DNA of 64,000 nucleotides from Lithospermum erythrorhizon (taxonomy: Eukaryota; Streptophyta; Magnoliopsida; Boraginales; Boraginaceae): the NCBI GenBank assembly GCA_019722365.1, contig JADFUC010000758.1, forward strand, positions 1,116,001 through 1,180,000. Direction: 5' to 3'. Below, in pieces: positions 10,223 through 23,357 of this stretch. Numbering within the stretch: the stretch's first letter is position 1; the number at the start of each line of letters is the position of its first letter. Position numbers and translations under genes: made by a program. The notes beneath the pieces were generated by a model, which was not told the DNA's origin, ran no database searches, and worked only from the letters and a program-made list of their open reading frames with translations.

Positions 10223-12866
10223 CTAGTTCGTCTCAATGAAACACTTGACGCGTTCCATCCATTGAAGTAATTCACTTTTATCCTTGTTCTTCATGTATTT
10301 GTGTAAGAAAGTGGCAAGCTCCTCATCTATACCCCTTTCCTCTAAGTATTCATAAAGCGAGTTCTGCAAATCATCGTCCAATTCCCTACACATACTCAAA
10401 ACAACGTTGGTATCAACAACTACCCCTTTAAAATAGATCTCAAAAGTAGCACAAACAAAGAACACTTGCAAAACTCATGAACGAAAAAGAGAGGGCTAAT
10501 TTTCTCTGGTTAGAGAATCAAATTCTTAGATGAAATAAATCCATTTACTCCCAATGAAATTTCGTGATGCAAACTAAGTGGATTCAATAGATCATTTCAA
10601 AGCAACTGTGTAAAATAAATGGATTTAAAGCCCATATCAAATTCAAATCACCAGTCAAAACACAACCCTGAGATATATGCATCCGATGATAGTTCCCCAC
10701 TGGCTTATCCACACAAAAAATGAAGAAAGATAATCCCCCACAGTTAACTTCTGAATACATCTTTTTTTGGATGCAGCTTAACTAAAGTAATTGTCAATCG
10801 ATAAAATATACATCAGTTAGTGCAGAAAAACATAGTCGCCGGTTGTTTGGTAGTTCTTTAAAAATATAAAGTAGATACGGGGTAATACATATGCAAATCC
10901 ATGCATTGTAACAGAATAGCCACAATACATGAGTTAGAAAAAGATTAACACATATCAGATACCATAATAAGACTGCAGTACGACTATCTAGTCTACACAC
11001 CTGTATGTAAAAGATTGCACAGAACTTTAGAAGATTTGATTACCTACACCTTAAGAATGAATATAATTACCAAGTGGCGATAAGAAAAACTTATCAAGCT
11101 AAATATAAACCTTGCCAAGGTCATAGAGGAAATAGAAGTTTTCAGCTAATTTCAGGCTCGAGCAAGGAACAAATAATTTGCATGACAGAACAATTCTCAT
11201 GCTCAAGTAAAGGACAACTAATATGCTTATTATTTCACTTTGTTATACGGTGCATGCAATTCTCACAACTATGAGGTGATGGATTCCATGAATAAGAAAA
11301 AAGGTCTACATACTTAAATCCTGGACCCATATAAGGTTGGCCTGTTCGTTTTTTATTGCGCATGTAAACTTTATGAATTTCAATGCTATCAGGCCACACA
11401 GAGCAAACAAACTCCAGTATATCATTTCCTTCTCCCTTGCAGATATCAACAAGCATGGAAACATGCAGCAGCATATCCTCATCTACTCCTGGTTTTTTAA
11501 CAGGCATACATGCATCAAACATGGTTACTTCTACTTTTATTTCTTCATTTTTGTTGAATTTCCTGGTAAGCCTAATCCATTGTTCAGTAGGCCGTTCATC
11601 TACATTAAATGAATTGAACTCTGGCACTGGCTGCAGTAAGTCAAAAATGAGTCGATTAACAAAAGATGATAGTTATAACAGAAACTGATGGTTTTATAGG
11701 TCGTCACTTTGCTGGTAAAAAGATTTGATCATGGCAATGTAGAATATAAAATTTAGGATGAAGGGCATCCTTCAAAGCACGATAAGCAAAATTATAAGAA
11801 CTTTAAACATCTGACTATTAATATTTAAAGATGCATGGACTTATACTAACAAACAACCGATGTAAACATATGACATATCCTACACATAACATGAAGCTCA
11901 ACTTTCCAACTTCATGCAAGAAAATAGTAGTAATCTGCATAATGTAGTATCTCAATTTCTAGGCTAATTGAACTAGTATTACCTACTCAATTACCTGAAA
12001 CTGGTTGTTAAATTCTATTATTTGCATGACTTTTATGGTAATTATTTCTATAGGCATCCTGGTCTTTTCATAGTAATGCTCCGTTATGCCCATTTACATC
12101 TAATCACTTACAATAAAAAAAGAGTACACGAAACTACTAATTCATTATGAACATTCCGATTAGAACCTGTACGACCAAAAAAAAGTTCCCATGGTCCACA
12201 ACTATGAACTAACTACCCGAGACTTAAAAATTACCCCCCCCCTTCCCCCAATTATAAATATAAATTCGATTCACAAAGGATCTTTTAAGTACAAAAAACT
12301 TACAGATTATAAGTTCTCGTATTTTTTCCGAGTTGTTGAATAAATTGATACTAGAATTGTCGTATGGGCTACCAAATATTTTCATTCTATCTAATTCTAA
12401 AGATTTAAACTCTTACACTGCAATCAAAATTATAAAGATCCAAACTTTTACAATACAATAAAAACTCTAAAGATCCAAACTTTCACAACCCAATCAAAAT
12501 TTCCACACCAATAAGCAATCAAACAACATTTGAGTAAAAGGGTCCACTTCCAACACAAAATCCAAACCCCCCATTAATCAATCCCGCAAAATACTCAAAA
12601 ACCCAAAAAATGTTGAAGAAAACCTTATAAGGAGGAGATGTCTCCATTTCATAGCGAATCTCGTATCGAAGAAGTCTGAGAATGTAGTCTTCAAATGCAT
12701 TTTTATGCATTTTTGGTATAAGGGTTGTTTTTTGTCTGTAATAACAACAGTTATTAAGGTTGTTAATGAAGGTGTTTGTAATAATTGGTTTAAGGTTGTT
12801 TTGGTGTTTAAGAAGAAGAATGGGTTTTGATGTTTTATGTAGTTGTCGGATTATACAATGAGCCAT
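10223..12866 (-). CDS. MAM33/p32 (mitochondrial glycoprotein) family protein
   Basis: Three exons on the minus strand: 12866-12624 (81 codons, phase 0), 11630-11314 (317 nt) and 10385-10223 (with TAG). Phases close to a 240-residue protein, the normal family length. Exon 1 gives a basic, probable mitochondrial targeting sequence and then ILRLLRYEIRYEMETSPPY. Exon 2 carries RPTEQWIRLTRKF, KVEVTMFDACMPV, LHVSMLVDICKGEG, LEFVCSVWPDSIEIHKVY and PYMGPGFK. Exon 3 carries ELDDDLQNSLYEYLEERGI, FLHKYMKNKDKSEL and the VKCFIE end. Junctions: AAG|GTTTTC and CTGCAG|CCA; TTTAA|GTATGT and TGTAG|GGA. The first donor is a weak GT site. Family members form doughnut-shaped acidic trimers in the mitochondrial matrix and affect respiratory function; that role is family knowledge, not seen here. 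Confidence 0.92.
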
Positions 12867-14261
12867 TGATGATAATGTAATTGTAGAGTTAGTTCTTAGT
12901 CAGATTTTGCTAGTACTATCAAGGGTTTTAGGGGGGTTTTTGTTATTGATTTGTGAATTGTGATTTAGGAGAAAACAAAAATAAAAATAAATAATTAAAA
13001 TTTAAAACATTGAAAATGTTGAAATAGATGGACTTTGATTCTTCAGTTTGGGCTCCTATTATGTGGTCTCATTCAGACCAATAAGAGAATTGAGCATGGA
13101 CACCTTTAATTCCAAGAGGTTTGCTAACAAGTTGCAATAGGATTTCATGTCCTCTATTTATTTATATACTACCGATTTTTCCGCTAATCAATTAATTAAT
13201 ACAAAACTAATCATTATTATATTCATCAAAAAATTCACGATCAATCAATATTAATTTTCAAATAGTTGTTACATCGTTTCACGAATTTAAATTCTTCATC
13301 TAATGATGATTAACGGTATGAATTTGAGACACGGAAAACTATTAAACCAAATACAGTTTGAAACTGCAAAGAATTCAAGAAGCTAATTCTGTTGCAACAA
13401 GATGGATTGGATTATGTATAAACCCTCTTGAATTGAATAGGTAGTGGAGATGAACTTCCATAAAATAAATATTGACCCATCTAATGGAGCAAGGACTAAG
13501 GAGTATTGATAGTTGTAATCTGATTTTCATTGTTATTACAGCAATTTAGTTAGCTGATAAATTAATTGAAATAATAATGTCTCGACATATCATGTTAGGA
13601 CCCCCATGTTAAGATGTTTCTGATTTTGTATAAGCACAAGGGGTTCTAGAATTATTATTAACAGTGAACACTATCAACGAAACACAAATAAATAAATTAA
13701 AATAAGTTTTGACTGTGCATAACTCTTTGGTCAACGTTAGCAATAGTATGATACCCAGTAACGTATATCTGCACTTGTGATTTTGTGAATAAACAAATGT
13801 ATCCGTCACAGTAAATAATATTTCCATCAATTCTTATCTGGTAATGATAACATCTGATCGAGGTTTAATAAATCAAAATTTTTGTGGTGTTAAGGGCGGA
13901 TTACTTGATAACATACTATAAAAAAAAATATGAAAATTAGGGAGGAGCTAACAATATAATTTTTTTAAAGACGACTTATAGTTTTTGAAAAAATTCTTAA
14001 TAAAGATTATATTTTTCAAAATTAAGCAGGACGACCGCTTCCCTACACCCTCCTCTAATTCCTTCACCGCTTTGGCAGAAGATTTGACTCAATTTCTTTT
14101 GCCATGCCTCCTGTCAATTAATGACGTTTTATTACGCCTCGCACTCTCTACCGCTTAAATTATTAGCTGAAGAATTTTTATCTCTTCATAATTTAAAAAT
14201 CTCTATATCTATAAAAAAAAAGGATAACATAGAGTATTAACATTCTAAAAGTATTGGCAAT
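12867..14261. other. intergenic DNA with an orphan coding-like stretch
   Basis: Mostly AT-rich. At 14030-14158 (+) there is a frame without ATG, about 42 codons long, with amphipathic content (NSFTALAEDLTQFLLPC, then LLSINDVLLRLALSTA) and richer in GC than its surroundings. It could be a captured gene fragment. It directly precedes the copia element. Not recognised. Confidence 0.35.
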
Positions 14262-14509
14262 CGTTACATTAAGTAAGGTTGGTAATTAGAAAATATATTA
14301 ACTTATATTTTGCGAGATAAAAAATAAAGTATGTATTGTCATGTAGAATATAATTATTATAGTTTCTCCCGCTCTTCTATAAAAGAGAAACGAGTAGATG
14401 AATAAAATTTGTACAAAAATATTTATTCTTCAGAAATATATTATCATTAGATTCATTCTCAAACATTTAGTTGTAGTTTTTGCTCTATTATAATGTCATT
14501 TTTCTAACA
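14262..14509 (+). repeat. 5' LTR of the copia element
   Basis: It aligns with 19506-19733: GTTACATT at the start, TATATTAACTTAT, GTACAAAAATATTTATTCTTC, ATTCATTCTCAAA, and the end TTTTTCTAACA. It starts CG where the 3' copy starts TG. The primer-binding site follows two bases after its end. Confidence 0.88.
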
Positions 14510-16701
14510 ATTGGTATCAGAGCTTGGTTGAAATTTTGTAGTAGAAGCAATGACGGCAAAATTTGAGATTGAAAAATTCAATGGAAAAAATTTCTCATTG
14601 TGGAAATTAAAGATAAAAAGCTGTTCTCAGAAAGACAATCAGATTAAAGAATCAACGAAGCGGGGCTGCAAAATATCACAGATGAAAAATGGATCGAGAT
14701 GGATGGAATGCTACTTATATCTATTTTGGTGATTAGCGGACGAGATATTGTCTAGTATAGAAGAGAAAAACCGCGAAGGAAATACGATCACCTCGCAGTT
14801 TGTACGAGACCAAATCGTTTGACAACAAAAATTTTCTTTAAGAGAAAAAATTGTATACATTGAGGATGGTAGAATCACCGGTGACGGAAAACATCAACAC
14901 GCTTAAATACGTTATTTTTCCCGCCTACTACTGACTATGTTAACAATGTAATTAAACGAATGGGTTGAAATATTGTCAGAGAGTTCACCGGATTCATACG
15001 ATCAACTCATCATAAATTTGAAAATAACTCTATCACGGAAGTCTCTAGCTTTTGATGATGTTCTATTCTTGAAGAAGAAAATCAAGACAACAAGTGACGC
15101 TTAGAATGGAAAATATGCAACAAGCGTAGGCATTTCACCGTATAGTAGATGAACCGAACGAAGATAAGTATGAGTCGTGGAAAAATATGCAAATGCTGCA
15201 GGTACTTAATGTAATGCAGAGGTAGATCAATGGAGCGAGCCTGCTGTGAGCCAAAACCAAGTGTAGACCAAAATTTAGAAATAAGAAGAATATGAAATGC
15301 TACAATTAAGTGCAAAAGGGATCTAAAGAAGGATCATTGGAGTTTAAACAATAATTCCAATCCACATGGAAATATAGCAAGCACCTCAAACGGTGAAGCT
15401 TTTTATGTTCGGTGTCAACAACTTATAAAAGGAGAATGACATTTGTTGATGAATGGTTCATTGACTCGAGCCACATTTCGTATGACCTCAATAAAGGAAT
15501 GGTTTCAGATTATCAACCTCGTCTTTGAAGTATCCGTGTATACGTTAAATGATCATGCCTTGAAGATTGTCGGTATTAACCATCGTCAAGTTATGATGGT
15601 ATCATTCGTACCATTCGAGATGTGCGATATGTGGAAGACCTGAAAAAGAATTTATGTCATTAGGTCAATTACGCACTTTCGACCGCAAAAATTATTGTAG
15701 ATAAAACGAATCTTGAAAAGTTAGTCCAAGAGACCATTACTTATGAGTGGCAAAAGGTAGATGCCAAATTTTATCTTTTGAAAGGAAAAACTCGTAAGAA
15801 GGAGAAGCATTTGTTGCTTCAATAGATCCAAAATGAAAAGGCTTCAATTATGTGGCATAAATACTTGGGCATACGTCGGAACAAGGAATAAAGATTCTGT
15901 AGAACAACGCCTACTCGACCCCAAAGCGTAACTTTGTTGTCATTTTATAAAAATTGTGTCAAAAGTAAGCAACGTGAGATTGGAAGTTTAGTACATCAAA
16001 TTTTAGGAAGTGAGGAGATCTTTATTGATCCACTGATGTATGTCAAGCACCGATAATGTCTATGGGAGGCACAAGGTACTTGTGGTCCTTCGCTGATGAT
16101 TTTCCAAAAGATGTCAGTGTATCAAATCAAGAGAAAAGCGTATGTATTTGAAACTTTTAAAGCTTACAAAGGAGCTACAACTTGAACTGGAAGAAGACCA
16201 AGGTTTAAGGACAAATAATGAAGAGAATACAAGCAACAAATTTGTTGAATTTTGCAACACGCAGTATCAAAAGACAATTCATTTATTTACATACACTCCT
16301 CAAATGTGAACGGAGCGACAGTAACGGATGAATGTAACCTTACTGTAGAGAACAAGAACAATTTTGGGAGTTGTATGCTTTGGGAAAATCATTCTAGGCG
16401 TAAAATAGTAAATATCATTTCGTTATGTGATAAATAGGTCACCATCAAATGTTAGTTCGAGATGTGGAATGGGAAGAAAGCTGACTATTCAAACCTCCAT
16501 ATATTTGGAAGTCCTGTGTACGTGATGTACAATGACCAAGAAAGAACAAAGTTGGACCCAAAGTCCAAAAAATGTATCTTCTTGGGGTATGTTGATGGAG
16601 TTAAAGGGTATCGCTTGTGGGATCCCACTGCCCACAAGGTCATTGCTATCAACAGATGTCATATTTTACAAGATAAGTCGCGCAAATGCAGACACGATAA
16701 C

Positions 16702-17654
16702 CGTTGGAAAAATTACGAACTAATTCATATAATAAACATGAACAAATGCAATCAAGATCTAATAAATGTATAAATCTTAATTACAAAAACATATATATAA
16801 ATTGATACACGATGAATACAAGAGTACTTACAATAAGCAAATAAATATGATTGTCAAACTTTCTCAACCGAGACCTCCTCAATACCTTAGCACCAAAATG
16901 AAATGCTTCTACAATTCACACCAAGAGCTGTTGAATCTCTTGATTGGATTTGCTAGAATCTTATGAACGATGGACAACAAATATGAGCCGTCAAACTTGG
17001 CCTCAAATTTGGTAGAGAAGCAGCGGAGGCGGCGTATCGAGAGAGGAAGATAACCGGCTTTGTCATTTTCTAACTCCTCATATATATAGACACAACCCCT
17101 TCTCGCCTGAATAGCTCAACTCGTTAATAATTAAGCTAACCCGTTAAGCCGTTAACTAACTTATTACTAAACGAGTAAGTAACTTAACAAGTTATGGGGG
17201 CGAACTATATTGTTAGACCATTCAACAACTTACAAGTTTATTTATTATTCGGATGAAGTTCAATATGGATTTTATACTATAAGTGTAAAATTCTCGATCG
17301 AGTATCTCAATAATTTCAATCGACTTTCACTTAGAAAAACTACAATTTAATTTTATACATGGAATATAAACTCAACGCCGTTGTATGCTGACCTTTCCTA
17401 ACTTAGATAATATTAGTCAGAGCACAATATAATTGACCCACAATATTATTATATCGATTATGCATGGTATCTAGCAATCCGCATAACACCGAGCATTATC
17501 GTGGAGTTCCAATTTAGCAATTTGCAATTACTATTCATTGAACACTTAGTTTGAGTAATCTCTTTACTTTAACTAAAACTAGTAGTTTTAATTGTTACAA
17601 CAATTGTCGCAATCTGGGCATAATTATAGAAATCAAAATACTCGATTTCCAACA
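16702..17654. mobile_element. solo LTR inserted in copia pol
   Basis: About 950 bases with no copia coding content split the integrase end from the RT linker. The termini are the inverted pair CGTTGGAAA ... TTTCCAACA; the usual LTR start would be TG, here CG. The flanking pentamers ATAAC (16697-16701) and ACAAC (17655-17659) differ by one transition, as expected of an aged target duplication. A TATA-like CATATATATAGAC lies near 17080. It has no internal region, so it is most simply a solo LTR left by recombination; orientation is not certain. Confidence 0.72.
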
Positions 17655-19505
17655 ACAACATTATAAAAGAGGAACCGGAGACTATGACAGTGAAGATCGT
17701 AGATGAACCAAACAAAGAAGATTCAAACCCTTCTAAAGCAGAACCAGAGCACGAGGTACTAGATCCAGATCGAGTTGAGCCCGATGCTCAAGATATTCGT
17801 CGTTCAAATCGTGAGAGACGACCTCCAACTTGGCAATCGGAATATGTTATGGGGAGCAACATTGCATATTGTCTTTTAACAGAGGATGGAGAGCCAACAA
17901 CTTTCTGCCAGAGGCAAAAATACGGCCTTAAGCATCTATGTGATATCGCCTACGCAGGAAATCAAGCCTTCATGCTAATCATATGAAGCACTACCACATG
18001 GTAGAAAGGTCATCGGTAATAAATGGGTCTACAAGATCAAACGGGAGGAAATGATCAAATAAAACGGTATCGCAAGACCGGGTAAAGGGAAAGGATATGC
18101 TTAGAAAGAGGTATCGAATTTTAATGAGATATTCTCTCTTCGGTGGTCTTTCGACTTCTTACCACGGCTCTAATAGTCTTGGACTTTATATTGCCGTGTT
18201 TGATCTTTTTCTGAGCAAATTTGGGATAAAACTGTGATTTCTTCACGCTGGGACTAAGAAATATATATGCTCCAACCAGAAGGATTTGTTGAAAGAGAAA
18301 AGAGAACTTGTTTGGTAAAAGCTGAATAAATTCTATAATGCTCTCACAACAAGCACCCTAGATGTTGGTATAAGAGATTTGATTCCTTCATAATTAGCCT
18401 GGATATTAATAGACTTAGTACAAACCATCATTATATTACAAAAAGAGCTCAGCATAATGACTTCATTATCTTACTCTCAGATGTGGATGATAAGGCTGGT
18501 AGCAGTCCCAACAAAGTCGCACTCCAAGAATTGAAGGCAATTAGTTAGAGTCAGAAATGGCGACTCAGACCAAAGAAATGCAAGCATTCAAGTGGATGCA
18601 AATTCATCGAGACAGAAATAACAAAAAGATTTGGCTTTTTCAAAAGAATTACCTCAATAAAATCTTGCGTCGCTTCAACATGCAAGATTGTAAGCCAATT
18701 TCTACCCCTCTTCCTGTTAATTTGAAGTTATCCTCAAGTCTATGTCCTAGCAATGGAGAAGATATGCAAGGAGTTATTCTCGAAACAGATGCATCAATAC
18801 AGCTCTAATGTTTAAGGTGATACGCATCTGTATCAAATATCGCATTGCCAAAGGAGCATTAGTGTGACATGTTAATCCCTGAAGGAGTATCGAGTACCGT
18901 GTGAATAGGATTCTAAGATACATCAAAGGAACCTGTATTGCATTATGTTATGGAGGATCGGATTTTACAAGAGACCGTTATGTTGATTCGCATTTTGCAA
19001 AGTAATTCGAGCAAGAGGAAATGCATCATGTGCTTTGTGTTTACTCTGCAAACGGAGCTGTAAGTTGGTTTCAAGTTACAAAGTATCAGAAGCTCTATCT
19101 ACAACAAGTTGGTATTATACGACAGCCTACACAAAGTTTCTCTGGCAAGGAAGCCACGTTTTGATTCAAAGGTTACTAAGGAGCTTCGCACAAACAAGAA
19201 TATATTACCTTGTTTTGTTTTTTGTGACAATGAGCGCCAGATATCAGCATCGGAATCCAGCTTTTCATTCCAGGACTAAGACATTGGAGTGCAGTATCAC
19301 TTTGTCCGAGAGGTAGAAGACGGGATTGTGGATATGAAGAAAATTCATACCAAAGACAACCTAGCAGATGCATTAATCAAGCCAATTAATACTACGACGG
19401 TGTAGATCTTTCTTATGGCCTCAATGGAGATGTAAGCAACATGCTTACTTAATAAGGCAAATAAAGAGTAGAGACCTACTGGGCATAAGCTCAAGCCTTT
19501 ATGAT

Positions 19506-19733
19506 TGTTACATTAGTGTTGATAACAGAGTATATTAACTTATCATTTTATGAAATAAAGACAAAGATGACACATGCAAAATATAATGACTATAGCTTCC
19601 TATCTTTCATAAAAGAAGTTAACAAGTAGATAAATAAAACGTGGTACAAAAATATTTATTCTTCAAAATATATTATATAGATTCATTCTCAAATATTTAT
19701 TCTTTCAAAAATATAAATTTTATTTTTCTAACA
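19506..19733 (+). repeat. 3' LTR of the copia element
   Basis: Starts TGTTACATT and ends CTAACA. It contains the same blocks as the 5' LTR with several indels, including loss of the GTTGTAGTTTTTGCTC region. Confidence 0.87.
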
Positions 19734-20359
19734 GGTACCATGTCTATTTTCATCATCTTTACATTTACCCTATTTAAGTTTCAATTTTCATAAGTTTTAT
19801 AATTTCCACTGATCATACTTGGTTTTGCACAATTATAACCTCTATAATCTTGGACCTGACAGTCTTGAGGAATATAAAAGGCATTAAAAGCACTACAGGT
19901 GATCATACGATAAACACTACCCGTTTAAGCATGACCCCCTATATAAAATGCAACACTCCCACTACATCTCATAATTATGACTACTCACTCATGCGTTACT
20001 TTCTCCCAAAAAGAATTTTCAAATACTTAAAACCTCTGGATCACACAGCTCACACTCCAACAAATCACATCCTCTCCCCTAAATTTTATTTTTCCGTTGT
20101 TTAGATATATATATACATAAATATTCAATCTTTAGCCTAAAGCTTTTGGAGCGGCTTTCTTTTGCCGCTGGTGTTACACTAACCATAACACCAAAAAATA
20201 TTCTCATTCTTGATTTAAATATACCAAATTACTAACCATATTTATTGTCTAAATTTAAATATCAAAGGTTGGTATTGTGGTACTATCTTGTTCTAGTACG
20301 CATTAACTACTGTCCCAAATTTGAAGTCCAAAAGTTGGTTTTCATTTGTTAGCAAAACA
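19734..20359. other. upstream region of the DeSI-like gene
   Basis: No gene seen. A short TATATATATA run near 20104-20116 could supply the TATA element, but it is about 250 bases from the start codon and the assignment is weak. Confidence 0.4.
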
Positions 20360-22230
20360 ATGTTGTGCAGAAAAGTAGAAGTTAAGTGTGGAAAAGGGTC
20401 AGTGCCAGTTTATCTGAATGTCTATGATCTTACCCCCATTAATGGCTATGCTTACTGGTTAGGCCTAGGAGTCTATCACTCTGGTGTTCAAGGTATATCT
20501 TTTATCCATCCATGTTTTGTTTTTCATTTTGAGTAATTTCTATGTAACAAAGAAAAAATAGATCTATCAAATGGATAAGGGTAGTATCCTTAATATTGAT
20601 ATTATTTTGTTTGACATACCAATAAAATGTTTATACATGTACACTATTTTTAACAAAAAGATTTGTTTTTAAATTGTTACATTCAATTGGTGGTAGTTAT
20701 GTGTCCGAATGATACACATTATGTGTCAGGTAATCTCAGTTTATCAATTAATTGACGATGATTAAATGAATTTGTAGGAATGTTTTGGAAAAACTAATTT
20801 ATGGGTTTTTTGCAGTGCACAATGTGGAGTATGCATTTGGGGCACATGAGTATGCAACAACTGGAATATTTGAAGGAGAACCAAAAGTATGTGAAGGATT
20901 CACATTTCGAAAATCGATACTGATTGGGTGGACAGAGATGAATGGGGGAGAAGTGAAGAGTGTGATGGAGAAGCTTGGTGAGAGTTACAGAGGAGATGCT
21001 TATAATCTCATCACAAAGAATTGTAACCATTTTTGCAATGATGCTTGTGTAAAGCTTGCTGGGAATCATATTCCTAGTTGGGTGAATCGTCTTGCTAGGA
21101 TTGGTGAGTTGTCCACTTTCATGAATTCAATTGTTTGATTTTCTTGATTCAATCTTGGTGATGGGTTTTTACTTGAGATAGATTTGTTGGTTATGATTAG
21201 GTGCTAAGTAGATGTGTTATGGTTGATTGGATAGATGTGAAGATAAATTTCAAATATGTTCAATTATAAACAAATCATTTCTCTTCTTAAAGAAAAATCA
21301 CATTCATTTGGATCTTAAATAGAAGTCATGATAATGATGGTTATTGGAGGTAAATAATTACACTTAGAGGATCATATATTAACTTTATTTATTTTTTTAT
21401 TCTTTGTTACTTTTTTCTATTACAATATCATCAAGTATAAGAGTATATTTTTATTTCTCTGGCTAATATAATTATTACTTGTTCTTGTATTTAATATTTT
21501 TAGAACCGATAACTATAATAAAATATGTGAAGTATGATATTTGTATAGTTGTGAAGGAATATGTTATAAAATGGTCTTTAGGGGATTTAATGTTGGATTA
21601 AAACTGACGGTATTAGATCACCCGGACTCCAATCAGATTAGGACTTACACTATTTTCCTCTCCCATTATTTAACCAAATACTTTATGCCTCCCCTTAAAA
21701 ATTATTTAAATATATACTTAAGTCACTGGCAAATAATAATTGCATGACATTGCATTTTTTCCGTTTGATACAGAAAACACTCATCGCATTTGTCGCATCT
21801 TGTTGTCATCGATGTAGAATTCTTTAAGGCAACGCATATGTTCAATAAAGTTGGGGCACTATACTTTTTTAGGACGTGCAATTTTCAAGCTGATAAAATG
21901 TACATTTTGAAATCCACCCTTGTAGGTTTCTTGTGCCACTGCATTGTTCCAGTGACCTTAAATTCAACAAAAGTCCGGCATCACACTGTTGAAGAAAAAG
22001 TTTGTGAGGCTGATAAGAAGAAGGCTGACAGCCAATCCTATCGATTTACGCCACCATCTAATTCGTCCTCGGCTTCTTCAGGTTCGCCTCTGACTAAAAG
22101 CGGTAGTAGAAGCAGAAGCTCTCCAGTTCCATCCGCTTCTCCTCCTTGCACCGAAACTAGAGGCAGATGTAGAACGAAAAACTCTCCTGCCCCATCTTCG
22201 CCTTTGGTTCTCGAGTCTTCAGCAACGTAA
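20360..22230 (+). CDS. DeSI-like (PPPDE) cysteine isopeptidase
   Basis: Three exons: 20360-20492, 20816-21103 and 21926-22230, each junction at phase 1 with GT-AG borders, giving 241 residues. The start is the ATG of MLCRKVEVKCGKG. Exon 1 has the PPPDE opening VPVYLNVYDLTPINGYAYW and YHSGVQ, with His40 the likely catalytic histidine. Exon 2 has VEYAFGAHEY, TGIFEGEP and TKNCNHFCND, with Cys114 the likely nucleophile. Exon 3 begins GFLCHCIVPVTLNSTKVRHH and runs into a long Ser/Pro-rich tail (SGSRSRSSPVPSASPP) without predicted fold. Family members remove SUMO or ubiquitin-like modifiers. The His/Cys pair is intact, so activity is plausible. Substrate and compartment are not shown by sequence. 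Confidence 0.93.
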
Positions 22231-23357
22231 TTGCCACGACGATCATGTATCCGTCTGCAAATATTTTTATTTTCTCTTTTATGTCGATCACATTGACTCA
22301 TATGATCATAATTGTCAAACACCTTTGCCACAAATGACTCATGGTCATATTATTTGTCAATTTTTAGTTAGTTACATACTCTGCAAATGTGTGTGCCTGT
22401 TTTTTCAACCAAATAATTAAGGTGTACTTCACATTGACTGACTCTACAAAACTTACACATAGTTTCAACCATACAATATTTTCTACATTATCGGTGCCAA
22501 CTATAAAGAGATTTGTTAGATATAAAAATATGGGTGACCAGACAAAGTTTCAAAGGCTAAGATATGTTTCATAATTGGTACAAATAATATCTAATGTTGG
22601 GTCTCTTTTCCTTTATCTGATGGCAGAATATTGATCGCAATGTCTCAATTAGGTTTGGTTAAACCCAAGAATCTGTCCTTTTAAAGTAAACATCTGATCA
22701 GCTGCTTTTTCCACATCATTACAGCATTTTCTTGATTTAAATCCTCTTTGATTACTAGTTTTTGACCAACTTTATTTGTTTATGTAATCATGAAAGGTTA
22801 ATGAATGACAGGAAAGGGACCCCTAGGGAATCAAACAATAATAGCATATGTCTAAATCAATTATAGTATCAGACTAAAGATGGCTGGTGGAGCAAGAATA
22901 ATTATTCCTCTGTTTTATGACTTACAGAGAAGCTGTATAATTAGCAAAATTGAGGCAATTGTATATGACTATAGTTTTGATGTGGCTGATAATGCAGCTA
23001 CAATGATGTATAGATTTCGGTCTATATTCAAATAGATGGATCTTGAAGAGAATTTTTCAAGTTTAGCAACTAAGTGAAAACTGATGAATTTATAAACAAA
23101 AGCAAACATGATTGAGTATGGTTTATCGGAACTGAGGTCTTAGGAGGGCACCAAAACCTTCATACATAAATGTGAAATAGAATGCTGCCTTATAATATGA
23201 ACTCTTTTCTGTTATCAAAGTTATATAAAGATCAATGGCCATGCAATCATGCATAATATGGACCAATTTTTCTTATTTCAGGACCCAGGAGAACATATCT
23301 GTGTCATAACCTTCATAATTAAGAAAATTCGCAAGGTAACCATTATATTTTCTTTGC
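22231..23357. other. intergenic DNA between convergent genes
   Basis: Holds the 3' flanks of the DeSI-like gene (plus) and the PADRE gene (minus). No coding region or repeat recognised. Confidence 0.5.

Larger units (their letters stand above)
14262..19733 (+). mobile_element. Ty1/copia retrotransposon (Tork/Tnt1-like), decayed, with nested insertion
   Basis: The LTRs are 14262-14509 and 19506-19733. An exact initiator-Met primer-binding site, TGGTATCAGAGC, is at 14512-14523. Coding order is copia-like: gag start (MTAKFEIEKFNGKNFSLWKL) at 14550; the integrase C-terminal SH3-like segment at 16462-16690 (LHIFGSPVYVMY, KKCIFLGY, GYRLWDP); an RRSNRERRPPTW linker near 17800; reverse transcriptase start (HGRKVIGNKWVYKIKRE) near 18000; a later RT segment (FQKNYLNKILRRFNM, PISTPLPVN) at 18640-18720; and the RNase H end (YHFVREVEDGIVDMKKIHTK) near 19290-19350. 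Frames are broken throughout, so it cannot be active. A solo LTR (16702-17654) interrupts pol. Pentamers beside the LTRs do not match well, so the target duplication has decayed or the ends are a few bases off. Confidence 0.92.
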
